In this document: positions 42,980 to 53,853 of the stretch, one piece after another | Layout: each line of letters begins with the position of its first letter | Numbering within the stretch: position 1 is the stretch's first letter | Assembly: GCA_015179045.1 (NCBI GenBank) | Contig: WHUZ01000020.1 | Span: forward strand, 620,001-684,000 | DNA: 64,000 nucleotides | Source: Kalaharituber pfeilii | Lineage: Eukaryota > Ascomycota > Pezizomycetes > Pezizales > Pezizaceae | Direction of reading: 5' to 3' | Made by a program: the position numbers and the translations under genes | Notes under the pieces: generated by a model | What the model saw: only the letters and a program-made list of their open reading frames with translations | Told to the model about the DNA's origin: nothing | Database searches by the model: none

Positions 42980-43246
42980 TAGTGAGCGGCTCGAGCCAGG
43001 GAGCCTTGATTACATGGTATTGATAACTAATCTAAACTATTCTACAGCTTCATTCTCCTCGCCACTATCCACTGAATTCAGTATTTCTTCTACATTTACT
43101 CCTGCTGCAAGTTTATGCTCGAGCTTAAGACAGCCAAGATCACGCTAGTGTTTCTCTTGACAGCTCGCTAAAATATTCAGCCAGTGCAGGGTTTCATAAA
43201 CTTGCAGCAGGAGTAAATGAGCTGGCTCGGCTCGTGCCGCTCACTA
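42980..43246. mobile_element. hAT-type MITE, copy 2, with internal palindrome
   Basis: Ends TAGTGAGCGGCTCGAGCC and GGCTCGTGCCGCTCACTA. No 8-bp TSD is preserved. A perfect 22-bp inverted repeat (43094-43115 and 43197-43218) lies inside and is not in the other copies. Confidence 0.75.
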
Positions 43247-43249
43247 ATG

Positions 43250-43636
43250 GTAGGGCATCGCAAGATTAACAAGCGAGCGCCGAGGGCACGGTGGGGCTCC
43301 GCTATATGTATATACTATTCTATTCTGGGTTAGCGTTTTTCCCTTTTGGTTAACTTGGTTTATATTTAGTAGTTACTAAAGCTGGACAATTTGACCGATT
43401 CCCATATAAAACTGCTCATCTTTGACTTTCAAATCTCTGGTACAATCATGAATTGAATAGTCAGAATAGATATCGCTCTATAGAATTATTTTTCATTCAC
43501 TAATTTATGATTGTATAGCATAAAACTAATTTTATCTATTTATTTTAGCTGTGATTTGAGTTGAAGTTGAAGCGAAATTTAATCCGAGTACACATGTCCC
43601 CAACCATATGTTTAACAATCGATATCAATGCTTAAC
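43250..43636. other. AT-rich, nothing recognised
   Basis: No coding or repeat signal recognised. Confidence 0.4.
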
Positions 43637-43646
43637 AATCAATAAC

Positions 43647-44996
43647 GAAGGCAAGAACGCTCCGGTTCGAGGGCGAGGAGTTGCGGAGGAGGGACCCGGA
43701 TTGCAGATGTCTGAGAGGGAACCTGCGACATGAGACGAAGGTCCCGGAGAACTTCGCACACATAGCGACCGGATGCCAACCCTGGAGGAGCAAGCTAAAA
43801 GACGGGGCGGGCGGACTAAGACAGCCGGAGAAGGGAATAAACATTGCGGAGATACTGGAATGGGCAGGGTAAGATTAAGACAGCTTACCATTATATTTTA
43901 TCATTATATTTTATCCTTTTCACATTTCTACACACATGTAACTAGTTAAACTTCGCCATAGCCTATCAGGCGGCACGCGAGTAATGATATTAAAAAAAAA
44001 AAAAAAAAAATGAGACGAAGGTACCACTGGCAGTCCTACCCACCCTCCCCAGAGACGCAGACTTGGCGGAGTGGACGAGACACATAGAGGACACGGTGGA
44101 CGAAGGCTGGACTCCGATATACACGGATGGCAGCAGAATCGGGGAGAACGCGGGGGCAGGGTTCTTTTGCGGGGGGAGGGCGGAATCGATATACTTAGGG
44201 ACCCAGGCCACCGTAAACGACGCGGAACTGTATGCAATCAGTGAGGCGGCGGACAGGGTGGACGGGGAGCTCCTCATTATCACAGACTCAAAGTTTGCAG
44301 TGGCCAGAATGGTGAGCATAGCCGGAGGTCTGCCAACACCAGACGGGGCGACACGGTGACTCAGGGAGGCCTGGCAGAAGAGATATGAGAGGGGGGACAG
44401 AGATGTAGCCGTGATGTGGGTGAAAAGTCACAAAGGTATACCGGGGAATGAGGAGGCAGACAAGGCGGCGAGAATAGGCACGGCCCTGGAAAGAGAAGAG
44501 GAGATAGTCACGGAAGCGAGAGTGAGACAAGATGCAAAGCGAGACAGGGCCGCGGAGCGAAACCGGCTGGGGTTGTCATACAGACCCTTGGAGAGGCTCG
44601 GACATATGACTGGACGTTTGGCGGGGTTATTAGGAGGGAAGGGGTTACGGGCGTGGAGATGGCATTTAGGCGAAGGTGACGGCCCCGAATGTAGATGGTG
44701 CGGGGAGAAGGAGGAGACAACAAGACACGTATTAGATGAGTGCAGGGTGTGGAGACGGAGGTGGCCCGGGGTGGAAGAGCAAGTTTGAAGGCCCCCTCGG
44801 GGCAAAGAGGGGGAGGAGGACCCACTGAAGAAGTTGGTAGAGATGCTTGGGGAGTGAGGAGACCCGTTTCTTTAATTCTAGTTTTATCCACTCTTCCCAT
44901 TTTTCGAGTCTGCATTTATTTATCACCATCTATGTATTTAAGGCATCGCCATAGCCCGTAGGGCGGCCAGCGATTAATGACATAAAAAAAAAAAAA
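43647..44996 (+). mobile_element. 5'-truncated LINE-A with n complete RNase H, one stop
   Basis: TSD AATCAATAAC at 43637-43646 and 44997-45006. After removing the nested insertion (43743-44009) the frame reads TLRFEGEELRRRDP, then ADLAEWTRHIEDTVDEGWTP and RNase H with the usual acidic positions: YTDGSRIG, NDAELYAIS, ITDSKFA, GNEEADKAA. A TGA at 44357 follows GATR. Then LGHMTGRLAGLLGGKGLRAW and the zinc-binding CRWCGEKEETTRHVLDEC (C-X2-C-X8-H-X4-C). Its 3' half is nearly the same as the minus copy at 45840-46314, indicating recent amplification. Confidence 0.92.
43743..44009 (+). mobile_element. LINE-A 3' end nested in LINE-A
   Basis: TSD ATGAGACGAAGGT at 43730-43742 and 44010-44022. Confidence 0.93.
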
Positions 44997-45006
44997 AATC
45001 AATAAC

Positions 45007-45399
45007 AATGTCTCGGTAGCTGAGGCTGTGTACAATACGCCTACGCGTACTCGGTGGCGCAACTCACTCACTCAACCATGCGCTCTGCTTGTGATACGCT
45101 TCCGTGACCCTGACCTGTCAATTGTATTGCCCTGCTATAGCTATCGGTTGATCAGGCCGAATGGTCACTAGCAGCCTTATGGGTCAACTCAGGTGGATAT
45201 CCCCAGCCTCTCTGGGTAGGCCCGTGACAGTACCAATATAGCTTGCGAATCCGATGTTATAATAGCACTATGGTAGGCGGCGGCGCCTAACTGCTATAAC
45301 CATGCTGGCGCTGGGCTCAAGGAAGTCGCAGGTCACGTGGGTTGTACAGTATGCGAACAATGGGAATGAGGGTAAGGCTAGAAGCAAGTGTGATTAGAA
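45007..45399. other. no gene; short duplicated block
   Basis: 45231-45275 (CCAATATAGCTTGCGAATCC...) repeats 36459-36505. Confidence 0.45.
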
Positions 45400-46523
45400 A
45401 TGGGTATTTGGTCAGCCAGCAGTATAAGAGGCGATGATTCTGTAAGCTCTTCGTTCTCAACATCTCTTTCCCGGCAACACCCACGGGAAGCACTCCCGCC
45501 GCCACCAACACACAAACCAAAATCCCGACCAGCACTCCCGAGCCCGAGACAAGCACAAGACCGCCCAAGAAAGACAAAAAACCCACATAGAAAAAGGAAA
45601 AATCCCCCGCCGCCGCTCCACCGAGACCCGACACCACCACCACCTCGAAACACGATGTCGTAGTACATGGAATCGCCCTGAGAAAAGACTTGGGGAGAGT
45701 CCGACGATGGTTGGAGACCGGAAACGCGGGTCTGGGAAAGACAGTGGGTATCAGGTGGTTAAGAAAGAAGTCCGTGTTGTTGCAAGAGGGAAAGAAGACG
45801 AGCTCAGCAGTGGTGAACTTAGAAGACAACACCGACATCTTTTTTTTTTTTTTTTATGTCATTAATCGCTGGCCGCCCTACGGGCTATGGCGATGCCTTA
45901 AATACATAGATGGTGATAAATGAATGCAGACTCGAAAAATGGGAAGAGTGGATAAAACTAGAATTAAAGAAACGGGTCTCCTCACTCCCCAAGCATCTCT
46001 ACCAACTTCTTCAGTGGGTCCTCCTCCCCCTCCCTCTTTGCCCCGAGGGGGCCTTCTAACGTGCTCTTCCCCCCCGGGCCACCTCCTTCTCCACACCCTG
46101 CACTCCTCTAATACGTGTCTTGTTGTCTCCTCCTTCTCCCCACACCATCTACATTCGGGGCCGTCACCTTCGCCTAAATGCCATCTCCACGCCCGTAACC
46201 CCTTCCCTCCTAATAACCCCGCCAAATGTCCAGTCATATGTCCGAGCCTCTCCAAGGGTCTGTATGACAACCCCAGTCGGTTTCGCTCCGCGGCCCTGTC
46301 TCGCTTTGCGTCTTACACCGACATCGACAGGGTAAGACTGGGAGGGAAATGGTTGAGGATCAGCCCTTATGCACAGGACAGGGGACGGAAGTGACGCACC
46401 TGTATAGGGAATCACCATCCACATCATGTACTCGCACCGCGGGAAATACATGTAGTTAGCTGTTAGTTTTTCTTTCTTTAAACAAACCCTCGCCATAGCG
46501 CATAGGGCGGCATGCGAGTAATG

Positions 46524-46554
<31 letters not shown>
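45400..46554 (+). mobile_element. half-LINE with LINE-A tail
   Basis: The ORF1 reading has a Pro/Lys-rich linker, then VVVHGIALRKDLGRVRRWLE, VGIRWLRKKSVLLQEGKKTS, interrupted by a minus LINE-A, then VRLGGKWLRISPYAQDRGRK and a stop at about 46395. A short 3' UTR, LINE-A hairpin and poly(A) follow directly. No ORF2. Homologous to 56341-56694. Confidence 0.75.
45840..46314 (-). mobile_element. LINE-A 3' end inserted in the half-LINE
   Basis: TSD ACACCGACATC at 45829-45839 and 46315-46325. Frame open from LSYRPLERLG-type sequence through the zinc-binding motif to the stop; near-identical to 44560-44990. Confidence 0.93.
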
Positions 46555-46557
<3 letters not shown>

Positions 46558-46753
46558 AACATCTTTCCTACACATCTAGTTCTTCTATTCATATTCAGCT
46601 CTTGATTCCTGTCTTCAGCTCTCGTTTACCTTTGCCTATTCTCTATATTCCTTGCCTTTATGTTCTTACTGATCACCTTCTACTATATTTCATACATACA
46701 AACATCAGTTCTTCTCGCCTTACTTGTACGTTAACACTTGCACATACACTCAG

Positions 46754-46910
46754 CTTTGGAATGGGCAGGTCGGTAAGGTCGAGAGTGAGACGGGATGCGC
46801 CATTTACCTTTCTTATTTCCTGCTTTATTCTTTCTTACTTCCTTCTATTTCCTTATTCACTACTCCATTATATACCCCGCCATAGCCCATAGGACGACAC
46901 ACGAGTAATG

Positions 46911-46943
<33 letters not shown>
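46754..46943 (+). mobile_element. short LINE-A 3' insertion
   Basis: TSD ACATACACTCAG at 46742-46753 and 46944-46955. The 3' stem arm is mutated (ACACGAG). Confidence 0.88.
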
Positions 46944-46944
<1 letters not shown>

Positions 46945-47127
46945 CATACACTCAGCACGATGCTGCACAGTACAACTCGAAGTATCTCTTTGCGGCGAAT
47001 GGTCCGAGCAAAGGTCGACAGTACCCCTGACCCGCTTACGTAAATAGCCTGGTTGGGCTGGTTGGCCTGATCCATTATCTTGGCAACTACTCGCGGAATT
47101 CCCCATGGGCAGCAACAGCCCCATGCT

Positions 47128-47185
47128 CGCCGTAGCCCTTAGGGCGGCATGCGATCAATGATATTAAAAAAAATAAAAAAAAAAG
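47128..47185 (+). mobile_element. LINE-A tail
   Basis: CTCGCCGTAGCCCTTAGGGC, GGCATGCGATCAATGATATT and A-rich end; no TSD identified. Confidence 0.65.
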
Positions 47186-47189
47186 GCCC

Positions 47190-47662
47190 GCCGTGTGTAA
47201 CCTTACACCAACCTACGATAGACTCAGACCAACTCTCATTGGGCCAAACAGAACGTTCCGCATCCACCAATCGTCGAAATACAGTTGTTACCGAATCAGA
47301 ACAGTCCCGCCCCCTCCATGCGTTTCTTATCAGCGAGGCATTAATGTAATTGATGCCAGTGGCCATGACCACCTGCTTGTGAGCGTATTTATTTCTAGCG
47401 CAACGACGGGATAATAGTTCCCTTTTCTTTTCCGGCTTCAAATTTGGAAACCCTTCACTCCTGCACTATTAGGATAACCCTCTCCCGGATCGGTCCGGAT
47501 TGCTTACCGGCTGCAGCAGTGCCCTTGTGAAACCAACCTGCGACCGCACTCAGCTACAGTAACCACTACACTATCGCTCCAGTCCATTGGATTCACTCGA
47601 CCAGCAGCAGAATTTTCCCACCACCCTACGTATTTTCTCTGGGAGCAGCTGCAGGTCCCAAG
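47190..47662. promoter_or_regulatory. 5' flank of kelch gene A, partly conserved with gene B
   Basis: Blocks GATGCCAGTGGC, CTTTTCCGG, TTCAAATTTG, GCAGCAGTGCCCTTGT and CAGCTACAG recur in the same order upstream of kelch gene B. The frame upstream of ATG 47663 stays open and similar in both (FSLGAAAGPKM / FSLGAAIGPKM), so an upstream exon is possible. Confidence 0.5.
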
Positions 47663-49801
47663 ATGGACGGACCCGGAGCTGGCGCCATCAGTGGGGGTGT
47701 GCAGATCGACTGGGAGAATGATTTGTGCTGGCTAACGGCACATAGCAGTGAGTGCCATGACCACTGCAATATTGTTATAGTCTGCCTCGCGCCAGGTGCT
47801 AATCCTTATGTTTCGCATCCATGTGTGTATGTAGTTGTCGCCCATGGCCATAGGATATACGTGATGGGAGGCGACATGGCCTTGGTACCCGAGAAACAAA
47901 TCTGGCTGGACGGCGAAGTAATGGGAAGTATGCACCTTCCTCCCTCAATCACTAGCTCTCAACCCTTCTCCAGAGCGTACAAGTAGTTTCGTGTTGCCAA
48001 CGGAGTGTTTTACCACACAGACGGCCACCTTCGCATCCTGGACTTTTCTCGTTCGCTCGACCTCTCTCAGGACGACATGACCAGAGTGCTCCGCCTGGAC
48101 CGTCACGTGCCAGTTCTCGGGCGGCCCCACCTCTTCGCCAATGCTAACAGCCTATACCAGTTCGGCTCAATAATGGCAGTGACCCGCTTCTTCAACGACA
48201 CTGGGTACATGCTGCCTGAGAACGAGAGGCCACCGCCCGGGAACACCAAGGTGTATCGGTTCAACCTCATCCATGAAGAGTGGGACATGTCGTGGGAAAG
48301 TAGGCTCGGGGAAGAGACGCCCTGGGGCGCGCTGCATGCGATGAATCAAGATGCCGCGGTCGGCTGGGTGTATGGCACGTGGAAGAAGGATGTGCTCCTG
48401 AAGGGCTTGGTCAAGTTTGATATGCAAGACAAAGAGCAGCCCGTAGGCGAGTGGGTGAAACAGGTGATTAGTGAAGTAGTGCCTGGGCTTGTGCTGGGTG
48501 AGTTGGTGTACCTGGGGGAGGTGGGCAAGGATGGCATGCTGGTTGTGATTGGGGGCGCGGTGTTCAATACTACCATTCACAGCCAGGTGGGTCACACGTG
48601 TCCTCCAGTGGCATTAAATAGGAGTGATGACTGACCTATGACACGTATCACTACACTATAGCCTTCCCTACACACAATCAACGTCTACGACATTGCCTCG
48701 CAGAAGTGGTTCACGCAGGAAAGCTCCCCTGCCAGCAACAGTAACAGCACACCCAGTGCATCCACGGATGTCGAGAGGGGCGGGTACTGCGCCGTGGCAG
48801 TCAGTGCTCGTGATAACTCTAGCCACAACATCTACATGTATGCGGGGCGGAGCTGGCGGATGGCGAATTCAGACCCAGCCCACCAGGCTGACAACGCGGA
48901 ACTCGTCGGAGATATGTGGATCCTGTCCCTGCCGTCTTTTACGTGGATTGGACCCGTAGCGATGGGTGGTATGGACGCTGTGGGAGGGTCGACGAAGCTG
49001 GAGGACCACCGCTGCGCGGTGATGCAAAACCGGTATATGGTGGTGTACCAGGGCCGTGAATGGGGTGAGCAGGGCTATGTGTGTAATCGAAATAGAGGAA
49101 TAAGGCTATTCGACTTGCAGTCGATGGAGTGGACGACTAGGTATGAGTTCAGCAATGATCCAGCACCATATAGGGTCCCAAAGGTGGTGTATGATGTGAT
49201 TGGAGGAGAGTAGGTGCTCTAGTTTGTGTTTCAGTATTTTACATCCAGGCATGGCCATCTTTGAAGCTAACTTGCTGGCTCTCGCTCCAGTGAGAATGGT
49301 GGAGCAACACTTACACTACCCAAAGCCTACGTTGACCCCACACTGAAGGAAATCCTGGCACCTGCAACAAGCACACCCAGTGGTAAATCCACTGAGTCTC
49401 CTAAACTCTTGCCATCTTCTGCTCCTGAACCACACTCCAACCTCACATTGTCTGTAGGCGTACTCATAGGCAGCATCATAGGGAGTCTCATTGCTGGGGG
49501 TGCACTCATCTCCTGGCTTTTTTACCTCCGGCGGCGCAACAAGCAGCATACCGTGGCGCCACATACTCAGGCAGCGTCTGACGGGGCCGAGTGCTATACG
49601 AAGGCGGAGCTCGAAGACGTAGTTCCCAAGGAGCTTGCTGCGCACCAGGTGGAGGCTCCGGTGGGGTATTCCAATCCAGCACAGGACATCACGCCGCTCA
49701 ATTTCGAGCTGGTGGAGTTGCCTGAGCATGCCCCACAGGTGTGTCATGAGATGGGATGCGAGGCTCCTTGTCGGAATCATGGGAGTGAGGTGGTGTTGTG
49801 A
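47663..49801 (+). CDS. kelch-type single-pass membrane protein A
   Basis: Five exons: 47663-47747, 47835-47917, 47987-48586, 48662-49209, 49291-49801; all introns GT-AG, 69-87 bp, giving 608 aa in one frame. The ectodomain has kelch-blade motifs (RIYVMGGDMALV; VYRFNLIHEEWDMSW; GMLVVIGGAVFN; INVYDIASQKWF; DMWILSLPSFTWIGP; IRLFDLQSMEWTT). A Pro/Ser/Thr-rich stalk follows, then one transmembrane helix (VGVLIGSIIGSLIAGGALI), the stop-transfer YLRRRNK and a cytosolic tail of about 80 residues. A type I topology is expected, but no signal peptide is visible after ATG 47663; an upstream exon may supply it. The exon 4 donor (GA|GTAGGT) overlaps an in-frame TAG, so intron retention would end the protein before the stalk and membrane helix. 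Ligand and function unknown. Confidence 0.8.
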
Positions 49802-49830
49802 GCGACGGGTGCTAAGCATAGTTACCGCGA

Positions 49831-49988
49831 ATTGGCGGACATACTCAGATGGGCGAGTGCTTAAGATTTTATTAGAATTTTTCCTTACAATATTAATCCA
49901 TTATGTACCCAATCTCATGTACTTAAATCGCCATAGCCCACAGGGCGGCACGCGATCAATGAAATAAAAAAAAAAAAAAAAAAAAAAC
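49831..49988 (+). mobile_element. LINE-A 3' insertion just after kelch A
   Basis: TSD TAGTTACCGCGA at 49819-49830 and 49989-50000, 18-30 bp past the stop codon, probably within the 3' UTR or terminator region. Confidence 0.9.
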
Positions 49989-50015
49989 TAGTTACCGCGA
50001 TGGGGGGCGGACGTG

Positions 50016-50335
50016 ATTGCTGTTCTTTTTTACAGAAGTTCGCCATGGCAGCCCCCCTGAACCAGGGCCCGCAATGCCCGGAAGTAAGCATGAAAGCAAT
50101 CACGCTGCATACATGAAATCCACCCCATCTGCGACTTCCCATACCTCCCTTTCTCGTTACCCTCGGCATTGTCCACCGTTTCGCCGTTCTCTTCCACCTC
50201 GATTCACTTTCCGTCTCCCATTTCCTCCCACCTCTCCCACTCATCCGGGTATACCATTCTTTCGCATTCAAGGGATAAGTGTTCCCCAATCTGCCTCCCT
50301 CCACACTCTCACTATACGTCCTCCTTTCTCCTCCT
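50016..50335 (-). pseudogene. LINE-B 3' end, degenerate tail
   Basis: T run, GTTCGCCATGGCAG and the C-terminal region (minus reading similar to the HLAFRC ... EWGRWE part of LINE-B). The tail region is bounded by inverted CGTGATTGCT / AGCAATCACG. Confidence 0.55.
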
Positions 50336-50339
50336 GGCT

Positions 50340-50690
50340 GAATCGGATAAGTGGAGGTGTGGGGAGGTGCAGAAAGGGGAGCACCTCGCTTTCCGATGCA
50401 GCCACCAGAAGGGTCGTCCAGAAGGGGTTGAGAAGTGGGGGGATATGGAAAAGAATTGGAAGAGGACGGCGGAGAATGGGGAGGAGTATGACGTGTTGGC
50501 ACTGTTGGAGAATTTCTTTTCCGGAATCAAGTTTTGAGAAGGAGGGGGGTGGGGGAACGGCAGAGATAGTGTTATGTGTATTTAAAATTTTCTTTCAGCC
50601 TGTCTCCGGGCTTTGAGGGCTTGCCCAGGGACCCTGCCATCGCTTCGTGCTACAAGCGGGGTTATGGGAGGTATAAAAAAAATCCTTTCT
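50340..50690 (+). mobile_element. LINE-B C-terminus and 3' end
   Basis: Reads CGEVQKGEHLAFRC and LENFFSGIKF, stop, then the module GCCTGTCTCCGGGC, hairpin and a short A tail. Head-to-head with the preceding copy. Confidence 0.75.
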
Positions 50691-50696
50691 CCTCCT

Positions 50697-50910
50697 TCCT
50701 TTGCTCGCTTCCCACTCCTTTGACACTCCATTCCCCTTCCTTAGGCCCGTAAAGGTGGTGGCCGCCCTGTCGGTTCCATCCCCATGACCCTTCCTTCACC
50801 ATACTCCCTCTGCTCTCTGGCTTCCACCCTCACTTGTTCCCACTTCAGGCGCAGCCTTCCCCTACGCATGACCAGATGTGATTGCTCCCGAGTAGGTATA
50901 CGCGAGATTC
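50697..50910 (-). pseudogene. LINE-B fragment (host of next insertion)
   Basis: Minus reading RLRLKWEQVRVEAREQREYG resembles the RQKWKRVRAAERKERGYG region of LINE-B. Confidence 0.6.
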
Positions 50911-50923
50911 GGGCATGACACAT

Positions 50924-51864
50924 TTTTTTTTTTTTTTTTTTTTTTTATTTCACGCGACCCCGCTTGTAGCTGTTCGCCATGGCAGGGCCCCTGGGTCTAA
51001 ACCCTCAAAGCCCGGAGGCAGGCTTGTCTAGCTACATCCTCCGCCGCCATCTCTACAAACGAAAACATCAACCCCTCCCCGCCCCACCTCCCCGAGGCAC
51101 TTAAAAATAGCTACAACCTTCCTCCCCCGCCACCTTCGAACAAACGAAAATTCACCCCCTCCCCCTACACCTTCAACGAACCAAAAAACTCTCCCAGCGC
51201 ATTCACCACCTCCCCATTCTCCTGCTCCACCGTCCATTTCTTGTCGTCAATATCCTCCCACCTTCCCCATCCTTCCAAGTACTCCACCTCCTCACACCTG
51301 AACGCCAGGTGGTCCGCCGTTTGCTTTTCTCCGCATCCACATACACTCCCCTCCATCGCTTTCCCAATCCTTACTTCCCATTCCTTCCCCATCCCCTTTC
51401 CCGTTCTCAATCTCGTGAACGCCGTTGCGGCCCCCCTTCTCCACTCCATCACTGCGCCCCCCCCATACCCCCTTTCCTTTCTCTCCGCCGCGCGCACTCG
51501 CTTCCACTTCTGCCGCAGCCCCCCTTCTGTCAGCACCGACCTCCCTATCCTGTCCGCCGCCTTTTTTGCTTCAACGTCCGCCGCCTCGTTGCCGGCGATA
51601 CCAATGTGTGCCTTGACCCACATCAGCTTGACTTCCCCCCCCCTTTTCTTTCTTTCTGCGATTTCGTCTAACACCCTCCTTAGGTCTCCGGTTCGTGCTT
51701 TCCCTAGTCTCCCCGCCTTCTTAACTGCCGCGATTGCTGCCTGTGAATCGGTTAGGACGACTACGTTCGCCGGTGCCGGTACTGCTTTTTCCAACCCCCT
51801 ACTCATCCCCTTCACCTCCCCGTCCCACACCGTCGCCCCCGTTCCCATCTCTTCTCCTCCCCCG
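50924..51864 (-). mobile_element. young LINE-B 3' half (RNase H to tail)
   Basis: TSD GGGCATGACACAT at 50911-50923 and 51865-51877. Uninterrupted frame from GGEEMGTGATVWDGEVKG through VVVLTDSQAAIAAVKK, MWVKAHIGIAGNEAADVEAK, the zinc-binding CGCGEKQTADHLAFRC (C-X-C-X7-H-X4-C) to the stop at 51165. No decay, so probably recent. Its tail hairpin has the GGCGAACAGC loop seen in most hairpin-only insertions. Confidence 0.92.
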
Positions 51865-51929
51865 GGGCATGACACATTCAAATGGTGCCCTGCTTGGTTT
51901 TGCGGATTTTGATCAGGCCAGGTAGCGAG

Positions 51930-51981
51930 GTTTTTTTTTAAAAAAAATATCAATGTAGGTATATCGCGCTATGTGCTATGA
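51930..51981 (-). mobile_element. 3' end of an older LINE-A (rest at 55062-56034)
   Basis: T run, ATATCAATGTAGGTATATCG and CTATGACGAGATT is a diverged tail. Its upstream part continues past the inserted LINE-A at 55062. Confidence 0.6.
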
Positions 51982-52223
51982 CGAGATTGTTTTTTTTTTT
52001 ATTTTTTTTTTTTTTTATTTCATTACTCGCGTGCCGCCTTGTAGGCTATGGCGAGGGTTTAGATACATGCAAGAGAGTAACTGAATAATAACTCGCAGAT
52101 AAAACCATAAAATGATAATGAACGTGTAATAAATCCTCCGTCTACTCCGCCGCCCAGTCCATCACCTCCGCCAAAGTTATCTCTCCCCCCTCCTCGTCTC
52201 TTGACAGCTCCCTTAATCCCTCC

Positions 52224-53000
52224 CAATGAATCCAACAGGCCAGGCCTGGACTGGCCTGGACCGTGAAATTCTGGGCCTGGCCTGGCCTGAACAATCAGGC
52301 CAGGCCGTGAGGGCCGGTCCAGGCCATTCAGGCCGGTTCAGGCCATTCAGGCCGGTTCAGGCCGGTTCAGGCCAGTCCAGGCCGACCAGGCCATTTACGT
52401 AAATTCAAGCGATTTTGCAATTTAACCCAGGTGAATTAGATTTTAATAGTCCTGGATATTTCCACTATCAGTAATTGACAGTTGCGCATCAGGTATCATC
52501 ATCGAAGAATTGAGTCCAGTCTGTTGTATTATCTGGAAGGTCCATCATTTCTAAAATATTTCTTAGTATATATACTTGAATACAAAGTGTGATACATACT
52601 TGACAAAAGTCGTAGACCGCTGCTGTTTAAAATTCTAGACATACGGGAGATTCTACTCATTTAAATACTCAAACAATGTGGTAAATGCTGGCCTCAATTC
52701 AGCTGGATAGCTGTGGAGTGATTCGTTTAATTGGCCTGAACCGGCCTGAATGGCCTGGACCGGCCTGATTGGCCTGGACTGGCCTGATTGGCCTGGACCG
52801 GCCTGATTGGCCTGGACCGGCCTGAGTGGCCTGGACCGGTCTGATTGGCCTGGACCGGCCTGATTGGCCTGGACTGGCCTGGTTGGCCTGATTCATGTGG
52901 ATCAGGCCGGTCCAGGCCGGTCCAGGCCACTGAGAATACCGGCCTGGACCGGTCCAGGCGGTTTCAGTCCAATGCAGATCACGGCCTGTTGGATTCATTG
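52224..53000. mobile_element. hAT-type element with minisatellite subterminal repeats
   Basis: A perfect 18-bp inverted terminus, CAATGAATCCAACAGGCC, at both ends and a perfect 8-bp TSD, ATCCCTCC (52216-52223, 53001-53008). 777 bp, no transposase. Arrays of a GGCCTGGACCGGCCTGATT-like 19-bp unit lie at about 52725-52930, with GGCCGGTTCAGGCCATTCA units at about 52310-52390 in the opposite sense. Removing it restores the LINE-A C-terminus. Confidence 0.93.
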
Positions 53001-53797
53001 ATCCCTCCTCTCCTCTCGGTAGTCTCTTCCTCCACTTCACACCCTCTCACGATGTGCTCAAAATTTTCATAGTCTCTTCCGCACCACCTGCATTCGGGAG
53101 AGGCCTCCTTCCCTATCTGGTATCTCCACTGCCGTAGTACCTTGTTTCCCAGAATTCCCGCCAGCGTGGATACCCTTCTCCTGCTCCCCAAATACTCCAG
53201 TGGTCTATACGACAACTTTAATCTCTTCCTCTCCTCGGCTCTCCACACTTTGACCTGTTGTCTAATCCCTGCCTCCGTCACCGTCTCATCCTGATATTGC
53301 ATTGCAGTAGCATCTTTCGCCGCCATGTCTGCCCTAGTGTTCCCTCTGACTCCTTTATGCGATTTCACCCACATCACCGCTAGGTCATGTTTCCCCCGGG
53401 CAATCCTCTCCTCCCACCGCCTCCTCACGAAGTCAGCAGGCCCCTCTGGTGTCAAGTCTCCTCTCGCTATCCTCTGTAATTTCGCTATGGTGACTCTGGA
53501 ATCCGTGATGACCAGCAACTCCCCCTCTCCCTCCAAGGCTTCCCCCACCGCTATCAATTCCGCGTCGTTCATTGTGCATTGCCTCCCCAGGTAGACAGAA
53601 GTATCGTTGCTCCCCTGGTGTATTCCGGCTCCTGTCTTGTCTTCTCTCCTGCTCCCGTCTGTTTATATACTCACCCACCCCTCCTCTTCCTCTCTGCCGA
53701 TGATGTCTTCCCACTCCTCTCTACTAAGGTCTTTGGGATGAAACTGATGTACATAAATTGGTAGGGGGTCACGGTGCTCGAGCGAACCTCTTAGATA

Positions 53798-53853
53798 ACA
53801 TCGCCATAGCCCATAGGGCGGCATGCGATTAATGAAATAAAAAAAAAAAAAAA
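53798..53853 (+). mobile_element. hairpin-only LINE-A insertion
   Basis: TSD GAACCTCTTAGATA at 53784-53797 and 53854-53867. Starts two bases before ATCGCC. Confidence 0.92.

Noticed and set aside
50016..50690. Twin-priming inversion of one LINE-B
   Set aside because: Both halves carry their own 3' tail sequences, so two insertions are more likely.
51241..51912. 223-aa plus-strand ORF
   Set aside because: Pro/Ser-rich antisense of the LINE-B RNase H frame.
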